Shown piece after piece: positions 8,643 to 18,172 of a DNA stretch of 64,000 nt; the stretch's first letter is position 1; each line of letters opens with the position of its first letter. The translations under genes and the position numbers were made by a program. The notes below the pieces were generated by a model. It saw only the letters and a list, made by a program, of their open reading frames with translations, was not told where the DNA came from and made no database searches. Origin of the DNA: Crocinitomicaceae bacterium (lineage in GTDB: Bacteria > Bacteroidota > Bacteroidia > Flavobacteriales_G > Salibacteraceae); NCBI GenBank assembly GCA_002707155.1, contig PAME01000018.1, positions 1 to 64,000 on the forward strand. Direction: 5' to 3'.

Positions 8643-10133
8643 GTGAAAAATATAAAAGTGACAGAAAAATTTGAACTTATTATTTTTGGTGGCGATGGAG
8701 ATTTATCCTACCGAAAAATATATCCAGCTCTATATTATCGACTAAAGGAAGGTCAGATTTCCGATGACGTTCGGATTCTTGCTGTTTCGAGAAAGTCATA
8801 CGATTTAGCAAAATTTCGTGAAAAGTTAAGATCTGAGATTTTATTTTATGAAAAAGGAGCAGATTTAGAAATTGTTGAGAAGTTAATTGGAATGATAACT
8901 TCGAGTCAAATAGATGCGGATAATCAAGTCGAGTGCGACGCAACAAGTACTTGGTTTACCAATTCAACTGAGAAAGTTAGGGTTTTCTATTTAGCAACTC
9001 CTGCCGCTGTGTTTGGCTCAATTTCAAAGTATCTGCATAGTAAAAACTATATCAATGAAAATTCTAGAGTAGTTTTGGAAAAGCCTCTAGGAAAGGATTT
9101 GAAAAGTTCGGAGCAGATTAATGATGAGGTTGCGACATATTTCAAAGAAGAACAGATTTATAGAATTGATCATTATTTAGGTAAAGAGACTGTTCAAAAT
9201 TTAATGGTTCTGCGATTTGCGAACAATATTTTCGAGAGTTCATGGAATGCTAAGGACATTGATAACGTTCAAATAACTGTTGCTGAATCAATCGGCGTAG
9301 GAACAAGAGGAGCTTTTTATGATCAATATGGGGCTTTGCTTGATATGGTTCAAAACCATTTACTTCAATTGCTTTGTCTAATTGCGATGGAGCCACCAGT
9401 AAACCTGGAAGCTGATGAAGTTCGAGATGAAAAGTTGAAAGTGCTTAAAGCACTTCGTTTTTATACTCCAGAAACAATTGAAGCAAATTCTATAAGGGGT
9501 CAATACACAAGAGGAGGTACAGATAAAGACCCATTGCCTTCATATTTGGAGGATATTGAAAAGTTCAGTTCCAAAACAGAGACATTTGTTGCATTGAAGG
9601 CTAATATTGATAATTGGCGTTGGGGTGGAGTGCCGTTTTATTTGAGAACAGGTAAAAGAATGCCTCATCGATACTCAGAAATTATAATCAACTTTAAGAA
9701 AGTTCCCCATAATATATTTATGGATAAAAAGAATGTTGAGAGCAACAGGTTAACTGTTCGATTGCAACCAGATGAAAAAATTGAATTACTTCAAATGGTA
9801 AAAATTCCAGGACCAGGAGGCTATAGATACAAACCTTATGCTTTAGAACTGGATTATGCTGATCATTTTGAACATAGATTTCCTGATGCATATGAACGAT
9901 TGTTAATGGATGTAGTTAGAGGAAATCAAACCCTATTTATGCGAAGGGATGAAGTGAAAGCTTCGTGGAAATGGGTAGAATCGATTACTAAAAACTGGGA
10001 AGTTAAAAATACTTCAAATGTCTTGTATGAAGCTGACTCTTGGGGGCCAGGTAAACATGTATTAGAGGAAGGGCATGATTGGGCAAAATCTCACCATGTT
10101 AAAAGACTTGAGGAAAAGGAACAGGGTGAATGA
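8643..10133 (+). CDS. zwf: Glucose-6-phosphate 1-dehydrogenase
   Basis: Oxidises glucose-6-phosphate to 6-phosphogluconolactone, making NAD(P)H; cytoplasmic first step of the Entner-Doudoroff and pentose-phosphate routes. It has the N-terminal nucleotide-binding fold with GGDGDLSYRK (GxxGDL; usually GASGDLTxRK, so slightly divergent). The active-site motif RIDHYLGKE lies at residues 174-182, and VPFYLRTGKRM and the C-terminal WGP.. region are present. Length 496 is normal. The start is a GTG at 8643; an in-frame GTG at 8658 also fits, given the -7 box just upstream. It overlaps pgl by 4 bp (ATGA) and heads the plus-strand operon, placing glucose-6-phosphate oxidation under glucan control. Confidence 0.95.
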   Translation: MKNIKVTEKFELIIFGGDGDLSYRKIYPALYYRLKEGQISDDVRILAVSRKSYDLAKFREKLRSEILFYEKGADLEIVEKLIGMITSSQIDADNQVECDATSTWFTNSTEKVRVFYLATPAAVFGSISKYLHSKNYINENSRVVLEKPLGKDLKSSEQINDEVATYFKEEQIYRIDHYLGKETVQNLMVLRFANNIFESSWNAKDIDNVQITVAESIGVGTRGAFYDQYGALLDMVQNHLLQLLCLIAMEPPVNLEADEVRDEKLKVLKALRFYTPETIEANSIRGQYTRGGTDKDPLPSYLEDIEKFSSKTETFVALKANIDNWRWGGVPFYLRTGKRMPHRYSEIIINFKKVPHNIFMDKKNVESNRLTVRLQPDEKIELLQMVKIPGPGGYRYKPYALELDYADHFEHRFPDAYERLLMDVVRGNQTLFMRRDEVKASWKWVESITKNWEVKNTSNVLYEADSWGPGKHVLEEGHDWAKSHHVKRLEEKEQGE

Positions 10134-10822
10134 TGGAAACTGTAATTGGTGAGAGAGCAACGATAGATGGTGAACTAAAGGAGGCTATAATTAGTTCCTT
10201 AAAAGATGAAATTCGGCAATTCGGATTTGCGTCAATATTAGTTTCTGGAGGTTCTACTCCAAAAGGATTATTTAATCTACTTTCAAATGAACCTTTGGAG
10301 TGGTCTAGAATTACAGTTTCTATTGTTGACGAACGATTTTTACCAAATGGACATGCAGATCAAAATGCAGAGTTGATAAAAGAGCATCTTCTAATTAATG
10401 AAGCGGCAATAGCGAATTTTATTCCATTAGTCATTGATCCAAGTGATCCAGTTAATAATTTGAAACTAGTGACCACTGAACTTCAGAAAATTAAAAGACC
10501 CTTTACTGTTGTTGTTTTAGGAATGGGTTCCGATGGTCACACCGCATCACTGTTTCCTGATTCACCAATGTTGGACGAAGCTATGGACTTAAATTGTCAA
10601 AATATTTTGTTAAATGTGAGAACTCCTAGTTCGCCTTATTCTAGAATCACTTTTAGCAGAAAAGAAATTTTAAATTCTAAGAATTTGTATTTGCATTGTT
10701 ACGGTCAAGAAAAAAAAGAAATCTTAAATAATATTTTAGCATCAATTCATCAAGACAGATATCCAATTTCAGGCTTTGTAAATCAAAAAGAAAATCCATT
10801 GAATATTTATTGGGCAATGTAA
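10130..10822 (+). CDS. pgl: 6-phosphogluconolactonase
   Basis: Hydrolyses 6-phosphogluconolactone to 6-phosphogluconate in the cytoplasm. The protein is a short glucosamine-6-phosphate-isomerase-like fold of 230 residues, as expected for the DevB/SOL-type enzyme. VSGGSTPKGLFNLL, WSRITVSIVDERFLP and LGMGSDGHTASLFPDS are the family motifs, the last holding the catalytic His region. Its ATG at 10130 overlaps the zwf stop, so translation is probably coupled. A second ATG follows directly (Met-Met start), so the exact first residue is uncertain by one. It ends 3 bp before edd. Confidence 0.93.
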   Translation: MMETVIGERATIDGELKEAIISSLKDEIRQFGFASILVSGGSTPKGLFNLLSNEPLEWSRITVSIVDERFLPNGHADQNAELIKEHLLINEAAIANFIPLVIDPSDPVNNLKLVTTELQKIKRPFTVVVLGMGSDGHTASLFPDSPMLDEAMDLNCQNILLNVRTPSSPYSRITFSRKEILNSKNLYLHCYGQEKKEILNNILASIHQDRYPISGFVNQKENPLNIYWAM

Positions 10823-10825
10823 ATT

Positions 10826-12628
10826 ATGAACGAAACAATAGAAAGAATTACCGAACGTATTAAAAAACGTTCATTGAAATCAAGAGCAGAATATCTGAAT
10901 TTGATGAATAATAGCGCGCAAAATACTGTTACAAGAAGTGGACTTGCATGTGGCAATCTTGCTCATGCTTTTGCTGCTTGTAATGATGATGATAAAATGG
11001 AATTGAGTGAAAATACTTCTTCAAATTTGGCTATTATCACCTCCTATAATGATATGCTAAGTGCTCACAAAACTTATGAAGATTATCCACCAAAACTAAA
11101 GTCCTACGCTAATAAATATGGGTCTGTAGCTCAAGTAGCATCAGGCGTTCCAGCTATGTGTGATGGAGTTACTCAAGGGCAAGCCGGAATGGAGTTGTCA
11201 TTATTCAGTAGAGATATAATTGCATTGTCTACCGCCATTGGCCTTTCCCATCAAATGTTTGATGGAGGTATGTGCTTAGGTATCTGCGATAAAATAGTTC
11301 CCGGAATGTTGATAGGGTCTTTAAGATTTGGGCATTTGCCATTTGCTTTTATTCCAGGTGGTCCAATGGAATCAGGAATAACTAATGAAGAAAAGGCTAA
11401 GGCAAGAACAGAATATGCTGAAGGTAAAATTGGCAGAAAAGAGCTTTTGGCTTCAGAATCAGCTTCTTACCACTCTGCTGGAACTTGCACATTCTATGGG
11501 ACTGCTAATAGCAATCAAATGTTAATGGAAATCATGGGAATTCATTTACCCGGTTCTTCGTTTGTAAACCCAGGAACTCCTCTTCGAGACGCACTCAATG
11601 AATTTGCGGTAAAGCGACTTACTCAAATAACTGCTCAATCTAAAGACTATACTCCTTTGCACAAAGTTGTTTCTGAGGAGTGTATCGTAAACGCTTTGGT
11701 AGGACTAGTAGCGACTGGAGGTTCAACGAATCATACGATACACCTTATAGCGATAGCTAGAGCTGCAGGTATAATTATAGACTGGAACGATTTTAATGAC
11801 GTTTCTGAGGTTGTGCCTTCTATCACCAGAGTTTATCCTAATGGTTCCGCAGATATTAACTATTTTCAAGCATGTGGTGGAATGGGATTTCTTATGAAAA
11901 CACTAATTGAAGGGGGATATTTAAATGAAAATGTGAGCACTCTTATGGGAAGAGGACTTAGTTATTATACCAAGGAGCCATTCTTAAATGATGGAAAGTT
12001 GGAATGGAAAGATGCACCTTCTGAGTCACTTGATGAAACGGTTTTAAGAAGTACCTCAAATCCATTTGCACCTAATGGTGGAATGAGATTACTAGAAGGG
12101 AATTTAGGAAGAGCAGTAATAAAAATATCTGCGGTAAAAGAACAGCACCAAATTGTGCAAGCAGAAGCAGAGGTTTTCGAAGATCAAGATGATGTTCTTA
12201 AGGCTTTTACTGAGAAAAAGCTGAATAAGGATGTTGTAGTCGTTGTGCGAAATCAGTCTGCTACCGAAAATGGAATGCCTGAACTTCATAAGTTGACTCC
12301 AACTCTGAGTATACTGCAACAAAATGGATTTAAAGTTGCGTTGGTGACGGACGGAAGAATGTCTGGAGCCTCAGGTAAAGTTCCTGCAGCAATTCATCTT
12401 TCTTCAAAGAATGGCAGTAATGCGTTAATTAATAAGTTACAATCTGGCGATCCTATTCTTCTAAATGCTAAGACAGGTGTTTTGAGTTGTTTGAATGCGG
12501 ATGAAGTTATAGTAAGAGAAAATTCAGCGCAACCTCCAGGAGATGGACAGGGCGTTGGTCGTGAATTATTTGAGCGATTAAGGCCTCTCGTTTCAGAAAG
12601 TGAAAACGGAGCTTCATTCATTATTTGA
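10826..12628 (+). CDS. edd: Phosphogluconate dehydratase
   Basis: Dehydrates 6-phosphogluconate to 2-keto-3-deoxy-6-phosphogluconate (KDPG), the diagnostic Entner-Doudoroff step. It belongs to the IlvD/Edd iron-sulfur dehydratase family. Length 600 is close to that of known Edd proteins. [20 protein letters not shown], the [13 protein letters not shown] cysteine region and the [17 protein letters not shown] motif supply the conserved Fe-S cysteines; [13 protein letters not shown] is the C-terminal family signature. Edd is told apart from dihydroxy-acid dehydratase by these motifs and by its neighbours zwf, pgl and eda. Confidence 0.95.
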   Translation: MNETIERITERIKKRSLKSRAEYLNLMNNSAQNTVTRSGLACGNLAHAFAACNDDDKMELSENTSSNLAIITSYNDMLSAHKTYEDYPPKLKSYANKYGSVAQVASGVPAMCDGVTQGQAGMELSLFSRDIIALSTAIGLSHQMFDGGMCLGICDKIVPGMLIGSLRFGHLPFAFIPGGPMESGITNEEKAKARTEYAEGKIGRKELLASESASYHSAGTCTFYGTANSNQMLMEIMGIHLPGSSFVNPGTPLRDALNEFAVKRLTQITAQSKDYTPLHKVVSEECIVNALVGLVATGGSTNHTIHLIAIARAAGIIIDWNDFNDVSEVVPSITRVYPNGSADINYFQACGGMGFLMKTLIEGGYLNENVSTLMGRGLSYYTKEPFLNDGKLEWKDAPSESLDETVLRSTSNPFAPNGGMRLLEGNLGRAVIKISAVKEQHQIVQAEAEVFEDQDDVLKAFTEKKLNKDVVVVVRNQSATENGMPELHKLTPTLSILQQNGFKVALVTDGRMSGASGKVPAAIHLSSKNGSNALINKLQSGDPILLNAKTGVLSCLNADEVIVRENSAQPPGDGQGVGRELFERLRPLVSESENGASFII

Positions 12629-12629
12629 T

Positions 12630-13211
12630 ATGAAAAATAAGATTAGAAATATATTACAACTTAACCCATTGATACCGGTGGTTACATTTCAAGAAAATGA
12701 TAACCCTATCGAATTCATGGAATATCTGCTAAGTCAAAATGTTAACTGTATAGAAATTACTCTTCGGACAAAAAGTGGGTTTGCTGCAATAGAAAGTATT
12801 AAAAGAGAGTTTTCCACAGTTATTGTTGGTGCGGGCACTGTAATTAATAGTGAGCAAATTGGTAAATTATCGGACCATGGAGTTGATTTTATAGTGAGTC
12901 CTGGTTCTACTGAAAAGTTAATTAATGACTTTATAAAGTGTGATATCCCCTTTATTAATGGTGTGAGTACTGCAAGTGAAATTATGCGCGCAAAAGAACT
13001 GGGATTAGATACGTTAAAGTTCTTTCCAGCACATTTATTTGGAGGTATAGCTGCAGTAAAAATGTACGGTCAATTGTTTCCAGAGATTGCTTTTTGTCCT
13101 ACAGGTGGAATAAGTTCTGAAACTAGTAAAGATTATCTGAAACTGTCTAACGTATTGTCCGTTGGTGGGTCATGGTTTCAAAAGGATTTTAAAAATAAAA
13201 AAATTAAGTAA
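12630..13211 (+). CDS. eda: KDPG (2-dehydro-3-deoxyphosphogluconate) aldolase
   Basis: Splits KDPG into pyruvate and glyceraldehyde-3-phosphate by a Schiff-base mechanism. The start is the ATG at 12630, one base after the edd stop; a longer frame from 12600 lies inside edd and is unlikely. With this start the protein is 193 residues, family-sized. The active-site residues are visible: Glu42 in EITLRT and Lys130 in LKFFPA, plus GAGTV, FIVSPG and the phosphate-binding PTGGIS. It completes the pathway begun by zwf, pgl and edd. Confidence 0.94.
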   Translation: MKNKIRNILQLNPLIPVVTFQENDNPIEFMEYLLSQNVNCIEITLRTKSGFAAIESIKREFSTVIVGAGTVINSEQIGKLSDHGVDFIVSPGSTEKLINDFIKCDIPFINGVSTASEIMRAKELGLDTLKFFPAHLFGGIAAVKMYGQLFPEIAFCPTGGISSETSKDYLKLSNVLSVGGSWFQKDFKNKKIK

Positions 13212-13216
13212 AAAAT

Positions 13217-14113
13217 ATGATTGCAATTGCTGAAAGCGGTTCAACTAAGTGCGAGTGGGTTATTATTAAGGAAGACTCAACTGAAGTTGCTAGAATTAGA
13301 ACTCAAGGGTTTAATCCGTACTTTCATTCTAGTGAACTTGTAAAAAGTAAACTTTTAGATAATGAGGAGTTTTCTCCTTTTCTTGGAGAAATCAAGGATG
13401 TACATTTCTATGGAGCTGGTTGCTCAAGTTTAGAATTGAATTCAATTATCGAAAACGGTCTTAGCCAAGTTTTTTCTAATGCACGGATTAACGTAGATCA
13501 TGATCTGCTTGCATGTGCCTACTCCCTGTATGAAGGAAAACCTATGGTTTCTTGTATTCTTGGGACGGGTTCTAATTCATGTTACTATGACGGATTACAT
13601 CTAAAACAAATAAATTCTGCTCTTGGGTTTATTATTGGAGATGAAGGTGGAGGAGCATATTTTGGAAAGCAATTGCTCAGCGATTATTTCTACAGAAAGT
13701 TGCCACTAGAAGTATATGAAGATTTTAAAAAGACGTACAATTTAGATTGGGAAACCGCTCGAAAAAAAATCTATTCGAATGTTTTTGCTAATGTTTATTT
13801 GGCTTCATTTATGCCATTTATAGCAAAACATAAGGACAACTATTATGTTAAAGAAATGATTAAAAATGGGTTCGCAAAATTTATTGATGTTCATGTTATG
13901 AGCTATCCAGTGAATTCATCAGTTCAAATAGGATTTGTAGGCTCAATTGCTTCAATCTTTGAGGATATTCTTAAAAAAGAATTGCGAAAAAGAGAATTGG
14001 AGTTATATAAAATTGTTCGCAGTCCAATTGATGAACTCGTGCAACATCACTTGAAAAAATTTGAAAGTGAAAAAGAATTAGATAATAATAATAATTCAAT
14101 TCAAGTTCATTAA
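13217..14113 (+). CDS. BadF/BadG/BcrA/BcrD-type ATPase, probable sugar kinase (glucokinase-like)
   Basis: Member of the ASKHA fold in the group usually annotated as N-acetylglucosamine kinase. Residues 1-15 (MIAIAESGSTKCEWV) hold the phosphate-1 loop, CILGTGSNSC phosphate-2, GFIIGDEGGGAYFG the sugar/hinge region and GFVGSIAS the adenosine motif. The C-terminus has a short asparagine run (~288-293). Within an operon for glucan breakdown and G6P oxidation, the simplest role is phosphorylation of the free glucose left by GH17, GH30 and the phosphorylase. That role is inference; GlcNAc or another hexose cannot be excluded. It starts 5 bp after eda and overlaps the GH17 start codon by 1 bp. Confidence 0.8.
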   Translation: MIAIAESGSTKCEWVIIKEDSTEVARIRTQGFNPYFHSSELVKSKLLDNEEFSPFLGEIKDVHFYGAGCSSLELNSIIENGLSQVFSNARINVDHDLLACAYSLYEGKPMVSCILGTGSNSCYYDGLHLKQINSALGFIIGDEGGGAYFGKQLLSDYFYRKLPLEVYEDFKKTYNLDWETARKKIYSNVFANVYLASFMPFIAKHKDNYYVKEMIKNGFAKFIDVHVMSYPVNSSVQIGFVGSIASIFEDILKKELRKRELELYKIVRSPIDELVQHHLKKFESEKELDNNNNSIQVH

Positions 14114-15411
14114 TGACTGCTTTATCAAAATGGAAAAGTCAAGTCCTTCAATTATGGTTGATGTGGTTGGTTTGCTCTATTTTGGTAATTGGGATAGCTT
14201 CTTGTTCGCAAAAAGAAAGTAAAGGACTTAATGCGTCTCAAATATTAGGAAACCATGAATATCCTGCGGTTTGTTACGGAGGATACCGTGAAAACACCCG
14301 CAATGTTGAGCCGTCGAATGAACAATTGAAAGAAGATTTAAGGATTCTATCAGCTCTAGGAATCAAAATTTTAAGAACCTATCAAGCAGCTGAATTTCCT
14401 CAGGCTGAAAATCTGTTAAAAGCTATTTCAGAATTAAAAAAGGAAAACTCGGAATTTGAAATGTATGTGATGCTTGGAGCATGGATTGAGTGTGAAAAAG
14501 CTTGGACCGAGAACCCTGATCACTCTCAAGAAAATTTTAATAAAAATAGAAATGAAGTTAGAACGGCTATCCGTCTAGCAAATTATTATCCAGATATAGT
14601 AAAGGTGATTGCTGTTGGAAATGAATCTATGGTGCATTGGGCCGAAAGTTATTATGTATATCCTGATGTTGTTTTAAGGTGGGTAAATCTGGTTCAGTCG
14701 TTTAAAGAGAAAGGTAAATTGTCACAAAATATTTGGGTAACAAGTTCAGATAATTTCGCATCCTGGGGTGGAGGTGATTCTTCTTATTATAACTCAGATT
14801 TGCTGAAATTAATTGAAGCTGTCGATTATGTTTCTATACACACATACCCTTTTCATGATACACATTATAATTCCGAATTTTGGATTCAACCTTCGAGTAA
14901 TGATTCATTAGACAAACTAGCGCAAATCGACTTTGGAGTTGTAAAAGCAATAGAATATGCTCGAAATCAATTTGTATCTGTTCAGTCATTTTTGCAAGAA
15001 AATGATTTGAAAAAACCAATTCACATAGGAGAAACAGGATGGGCCTCTGTCTCAACTGATAATTATGGTTATAGAGGTTCTAATGCTGCCGATGAATACA
15101 AACAAAGGGAATACTATCGGGGAATGAAGGAATGGACTGATTCATTAGGAGTAAGTTGCTTTTTTTTCGAAGCTTTTGACGAACCATGGAAAGATGCCAA
15201 GAATACTAGTGGTTCAGAAAATCATTTTGGGTGGATTGACATAGAAAGTAAAGCGAAATATATTTTGTGGGACCAAATTGAAGAAGGAAAGTTAAATGGT
15301 CTTAAACGGAATGGTAAAAAAATCCTTAAAAGCTACAATGGAAACCTTGACTCTATGATGCGTTATTGTTTAAGTCCACCTATTGAAGTTATAGAAAACG
15401 AAATATTATGA
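14113..15411 (+). CDS. GH17 beta-1,3-glucanase/glucosidase lipoprotein
   Basis: Cleaves beta-1,3-glucan or its oligomers, predicted periplasmic or surface-anchored. The signal peptide carries a lipobox (GIASC, Cys31). The (beta/alpha)8 fold shows the two catalytic glutamates: acid/base Glu171 in IAVGNESMVHW and nucleophile Glu307 in IHIGETGWAS. PAVCYGGYRE near the N-terminus and FFEAFDEPWK are also GH17-like. It follows the kinase by TAATG overlap and overlaps the MFS gene by 4 bp (ATGA), so it is firmly within the operon. GH17 enzymes of marine laminarin loci release short oligosaccharides or glucose; which applies here is not visible. Confidence 0.9.
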   Translation: MTALSKWKSQVLQLWLMWLVCSILVIGIASCSQKESKGLNASQILGNHEYPAVCYGGYRENTRNVEPSNEQLKEDLRILSALGIKILRTYQAAEFPQAENLLKAISELKKENSEFEMYVMLGAWIECEKAWTENPDHSQENFNKNRNEVRTAIRLANYYPDIVKVIAVGNESMVHWAESYYVYPDVVLRWVNLVQSFKEKGKLSQNIWVTSSDNFASWGGGDSSYYNSDLLKLIEAVDYVSIHTYPFHDTHYNSEFWIQPSSNDSLDKLAQIDFGVVKAIEYARNQFVSVQSFLQENDLKKPIHIGETGWASVSTDNYGYRGSNAADEYKQREYYRGMKEWTDSLGVSCFFFEAFDEPWKDAKNTSGSENHFGWIDIESKAKYILWDQIEEGKLNGLKRNGKKILKSYNGNLDSMMRYCLSPPIEVIENEIL

Positions 15412-16967
15412 AACAAAAAAACAGAATTTTAGTTCAAATCGCTTTGATTGTTGCCCTTGGCGGTCTATTAATGGGTTTCGATGCTTCAGTAATATCAGGT
15501 GTGATTCAGTTTATTGAGGTGGAATTTGCACTTACAAAACTAGAATTAGGCTGGGCCGTAGCTTCACTTACTCTTACTGCAACTTTAGCGATGATGGTTG
15601 CTGGACCTTTGAGTGATCGATATGGAAGAAGGGCTATACTGCGATATGCGGCCATTTTATATACTCTTTCGGCAATTGGGTCCGCTTTGGCACCTTCATT
15701 TATTTGGCTAGTTGTAGCTCGAATGGTTGGCGGTTTTGGTGTTGGAGCCTCTCTCATATTGGCCCCCATGTATATTGCTGAAATGGCACCGCCTAGAATT
15801 AGAGGTAGACTAGTATCATTTAATCAATTGAACATCGTAATTGGAATATCCTTAGCATTTTTTACCAATTACCTTATTCTTCAATTTGCAAAATCAGATG
15901 CTAGCTGGGCCCAATCTCTTGGTTTTAATCAATACAATTGGCGTTGGATGCTTGGTCTTGAAGCTATACCTGCTATTCTCTATTACTTAGGTTTATTTTT
16001 TGTTCCAAAGAGCCCACGTTGGTTAATTCTGAAAGGAGAATTTGAAAAAGCAAAAGAAGTAATGTCTCGCTTTAATTCTGAAAAGGACACTGAAGAAGTT
16101 ATTGCTCAAATGATTGAAAAGAATAACAATTCCGAAGTTAAAAAAGAAGGTAAAATTTCAGATTTATTTAAACCCGCAATGCGCCTTGTTTTAACTATTG
16201 GCATTGTGTTGGCAGTACTTCAGCAAATAACTGGAATCAATTCTGTGTTTTTCTATGCTCCAATGATTTTTGAACAATCAGGAATAGGAACGGATGCTTC
16301 TTTTATGCAGGCTATTTTAGTTGGTATTGTAAATCTAGTTTTTACGTTATTAGCTATGTACTTTATCGATAAGCTGGGACGTAAACCTTTGTTAAGTGTT
16401 GGAGTTGCGGGTATTGCACTTTCTATGTTTTTATTGGCTTTCGAATTTAATTCGGCAACCTACCAACTTTCGCCAGAAAAAATGAATCAATTATCTTCAA
16501 AAATGGAAATTGGTGCGTTAGAATCATTGAACAATATTACTTATGAATCTGAAAGTGAATTTAAAGTTGCGCTTATTGATAATCTAGGCAAAGAAGAATT
16601 TGAAGCGAATAAAGAAGTGTTATTGAAAACCGCAGTTTCCATGAATTCGATGCTAATATTATTTGCGATTTTAGGATTTGTAGCCTCCTTCGCATTTTCT
16701 ATCGGGCCTGTTATGTGGGTGTTATTTTCTGAGTTATTTCCAAATTACATAAGAGGCATCGCCATTTCATTTGTCGGTTTAATCAATTCGGGAGTTAGCT
16801 TCATTGTTCAGTGGGTATTCCCTTGGGAGTTAGAGGTTCTCGGAAGTGATGTGACTTTTTTGATTTATGGAATATTTGCAGCGGTGGGGTTTGTGTTTAT
16901 TCTCAAGGTAATACCTGAAACAAAAGGTAAATCATTAGAAGAAATTGAGGCTCAGCTTGTAAAATAG
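15408..16967 (+). CDS. MFS sugar-porter family transporter (inner membrane)
   Basis: Twelve-helix symporter of the XylE/GLUT group, importing glucose or a short gluco-oligosaccharide to the cytoplasm. Family motifs are present: GLLMGFDASVISG in helix 1, DRYGRRAIL (loop 2-3), RMVGGFGVGASLILAPMYIA (helix 4), PKSPRWLILKG after helix 6, QQITGINSVFFYAPMIFE (helix 7), DKLGRKPLL and the terminal PETKGKSLEEIE. A hydrophilic insert of ~60 residues (about 350-410) lies in a periplasm-facing loop before helix 10; I recall similar inserts in other Bacteroidota porters. It lies 6 bp before the second GH16 gene. Confidence 0.92.
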   Translation: MKQKNRILVQIALIVALGGLLMGFDASVISGVIQFIEVEFALTKLELGWAVASLTLTATLAMMVAGPLSDRYGRRAILRYAAILYTLSAIGSALAPSFIWLVVARMVGGFGVGASLILAPMYIAEMAPPRIRGRLVSFNQLNIVIGISLAFFTNYLILQFAKSDASWAQSLGFNQYNWRWMLGLEAIPAILYYLGLFFVPKSPRWLILKGEFEKAKEVMSRFNSEKDTEEVIAQMIEKNNNSEVKKEGKISDLFKPAMRLVLTIGIVLAVLQQITGINSVFFYAPMIFEQSGIGTDASFMQAILVGIVNLVFTLLAMYFIDKLGRKPLLSVGVAGIALSMFLLAFEFNSATYQLSPEKMNQLSSKMEIGALESLNNITYESESEFKVALIDNLGKEEFEANKEVLLKTAVSMNSMLILFAILGFVASFAFSIGPVMWVLFSELFPNYIRGIAISFVGLINSGVSFIVQWVFPWELEVLGSDVTFLIYGIFAAVGFVFILKVIPETKGKSLEEIEAQLVK

Positions 16968-16973
16968 ATAATT

Positions 16974-18170
16974 ATGAAAGAAATAATTTTCGGGTCAATT
17001 GTTTGGCTTGCTATGGTCGGATGCAATACGAATAAAGGGCTTGAGATTGATGTTCAAAATGAAGATCTTTCAGAGAAAAGAATTGTAGTTGTGTTTGATA
17101 GTTCCAATCTTAAGAGTGAAACTCAAAATTTCATAGCAACTATTCACATAACCGGAAGATATAAGATTTGTGTTTTTGGCTCCAAAGGAAGAGGTGAATT
17201 ATGGATCGAAGATTATATTGATAATAAGGATCAGCGGGAGTATAATGTTACAGGAAGTTTGAAAATAGAGGAAAATTCATCAGATTGTATTGACGGTTCG
17301 CCTTTAGCAACCGGAGAACATAAAATGCGATTACACAAATCAATCAATGTACAAATTGATAGTTTGGTATTAGAATTAATTCAAACTATTCAGGTTACAA
17401 AAGACACTCTAATTCAAAATACTCAAGGAGAAAAATGGGAATTGGTATGGTCCGATGAATTTGAAAGTACAGGCCTACCAGATACTACCAAATGGTCCTA
17501 TAATATTGGAAATTGGGGTTGGGGGAATAATGAACTGCAGTACTATACTACCGATAAATTAGAAAACGCTAAAATTGAAGATGGAAATCTTGTAATAACG
17601 GCAATCAAAGATCTTAAAGATTCAACATGGACTTCTGCAAGATTGACTACACAGGGAAAGGTTGCATTTAAATATGGGAAAGTAGAGTTTAGAGCAAAAG
17701 TGCCTTTAGCTCGTGGCACCTGGGCAGCTGGTTGGTTACTTGGAGATGCCTATCGGGACGAAATTTCTTGGCCGTATTGTGGTGAAATTGATGTTCTTGA
17801 GTGTGTCGGTTATGAAATAAATGATACTACAGAAAAAGGAATAAATCATGCAACTTGTCACACTAGAGCTTATTACTTCAAGCAGAATAATCAAATTGGA
17901 AGCGAGATAGAGATGGATAGTATGAATATGAAATTTCATACCTATTCTGTAGAATGGTATCCAAATGAAATCAAGGGTTTTGTAGATGGAGTTCATTATT
18001 ATACTTATGATAAAAACGCAAATGACCAAGAATGGCCATTTCACCAGTCACAGAATATTATTCTAAACTTAGCTATTGGCGGTGGCTGGGGAGGTCTAAA
18101 AGGTGTTGATCAATCTATGGTTAGTCAAGAGTATATTATTGATTACGTAAGAGTTTTTGAAAAAAGATAG
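16974..18170 (+). CDS. Second GH16 endo-beta-glucanase lipoprotein
   Basis: Lipoprotein (LAMVGC, Cys17) with an N-terminal beta-sandwich (~25-135) that may bind carbohydrate, joined to a GH16 domain (~155-398). The catalytic motif GEIDVLECVG supplies Glu271, Asp273 and Glu276 with the laminarinase-type beta-bulge. WSDEFEST, GWGNNELQYYTTD and IIDYVRVFEKR match the first GH16 protein of the window (349-1518), but the N-terminal domains differ, suggesting a division of labour such as surface versus periplasm. It sits between the sugar porter and GH30, 2 bp before the latter. Confidence 0.92.
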   Translation: MKEIIFGSIVWLAMVGCNTNKGLEIDVQNEDLSEKRIVVVFDSSNLKSETQNFIATIHITGRYKICVFGSKGRGELWIEDYIDNKDQREYNVTGSLKIEENSSDCIDGSPLATGEHKMRLHKSINVQIDSLVLELIQTIQVTKDTLIQNTQGEKWELVWSDEFESTGLPDTTKWSYNIGNWGWGNNELQYYTTDKLENAKIEDGNLVITAIKDLKDSTWTSARLTTQGKVAFKYGKVEFRAKVPLARGTWAAGWLLGDAYRDEISWPYCGEIDVLECVGYEINDTTEKGINHATCHTRAYYFKQNNQIGSEIEMDSMNMKFHTYSVEWYPNEIKGFVDGVHYYTYDKNANDQEWPFHQSQNIILNLAIGGGWGGLKGVDQSMVSQEYIIDYVRVFEKR

Positions 18171-18172
18171 TC

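Noticed and set aside
12600..12629. Upstream extension of eda inside edd
   Set aside because: The ATG at 12630, one base after the edd stop, gives the normal KDPG aldolase length; the extension would overlap edd without conserved residues.
17736..18044. 102-residue frame antisense to the second GH16 gene
   Set aside because: Shadow of a clear GH16 domain; no start context or family pattern.
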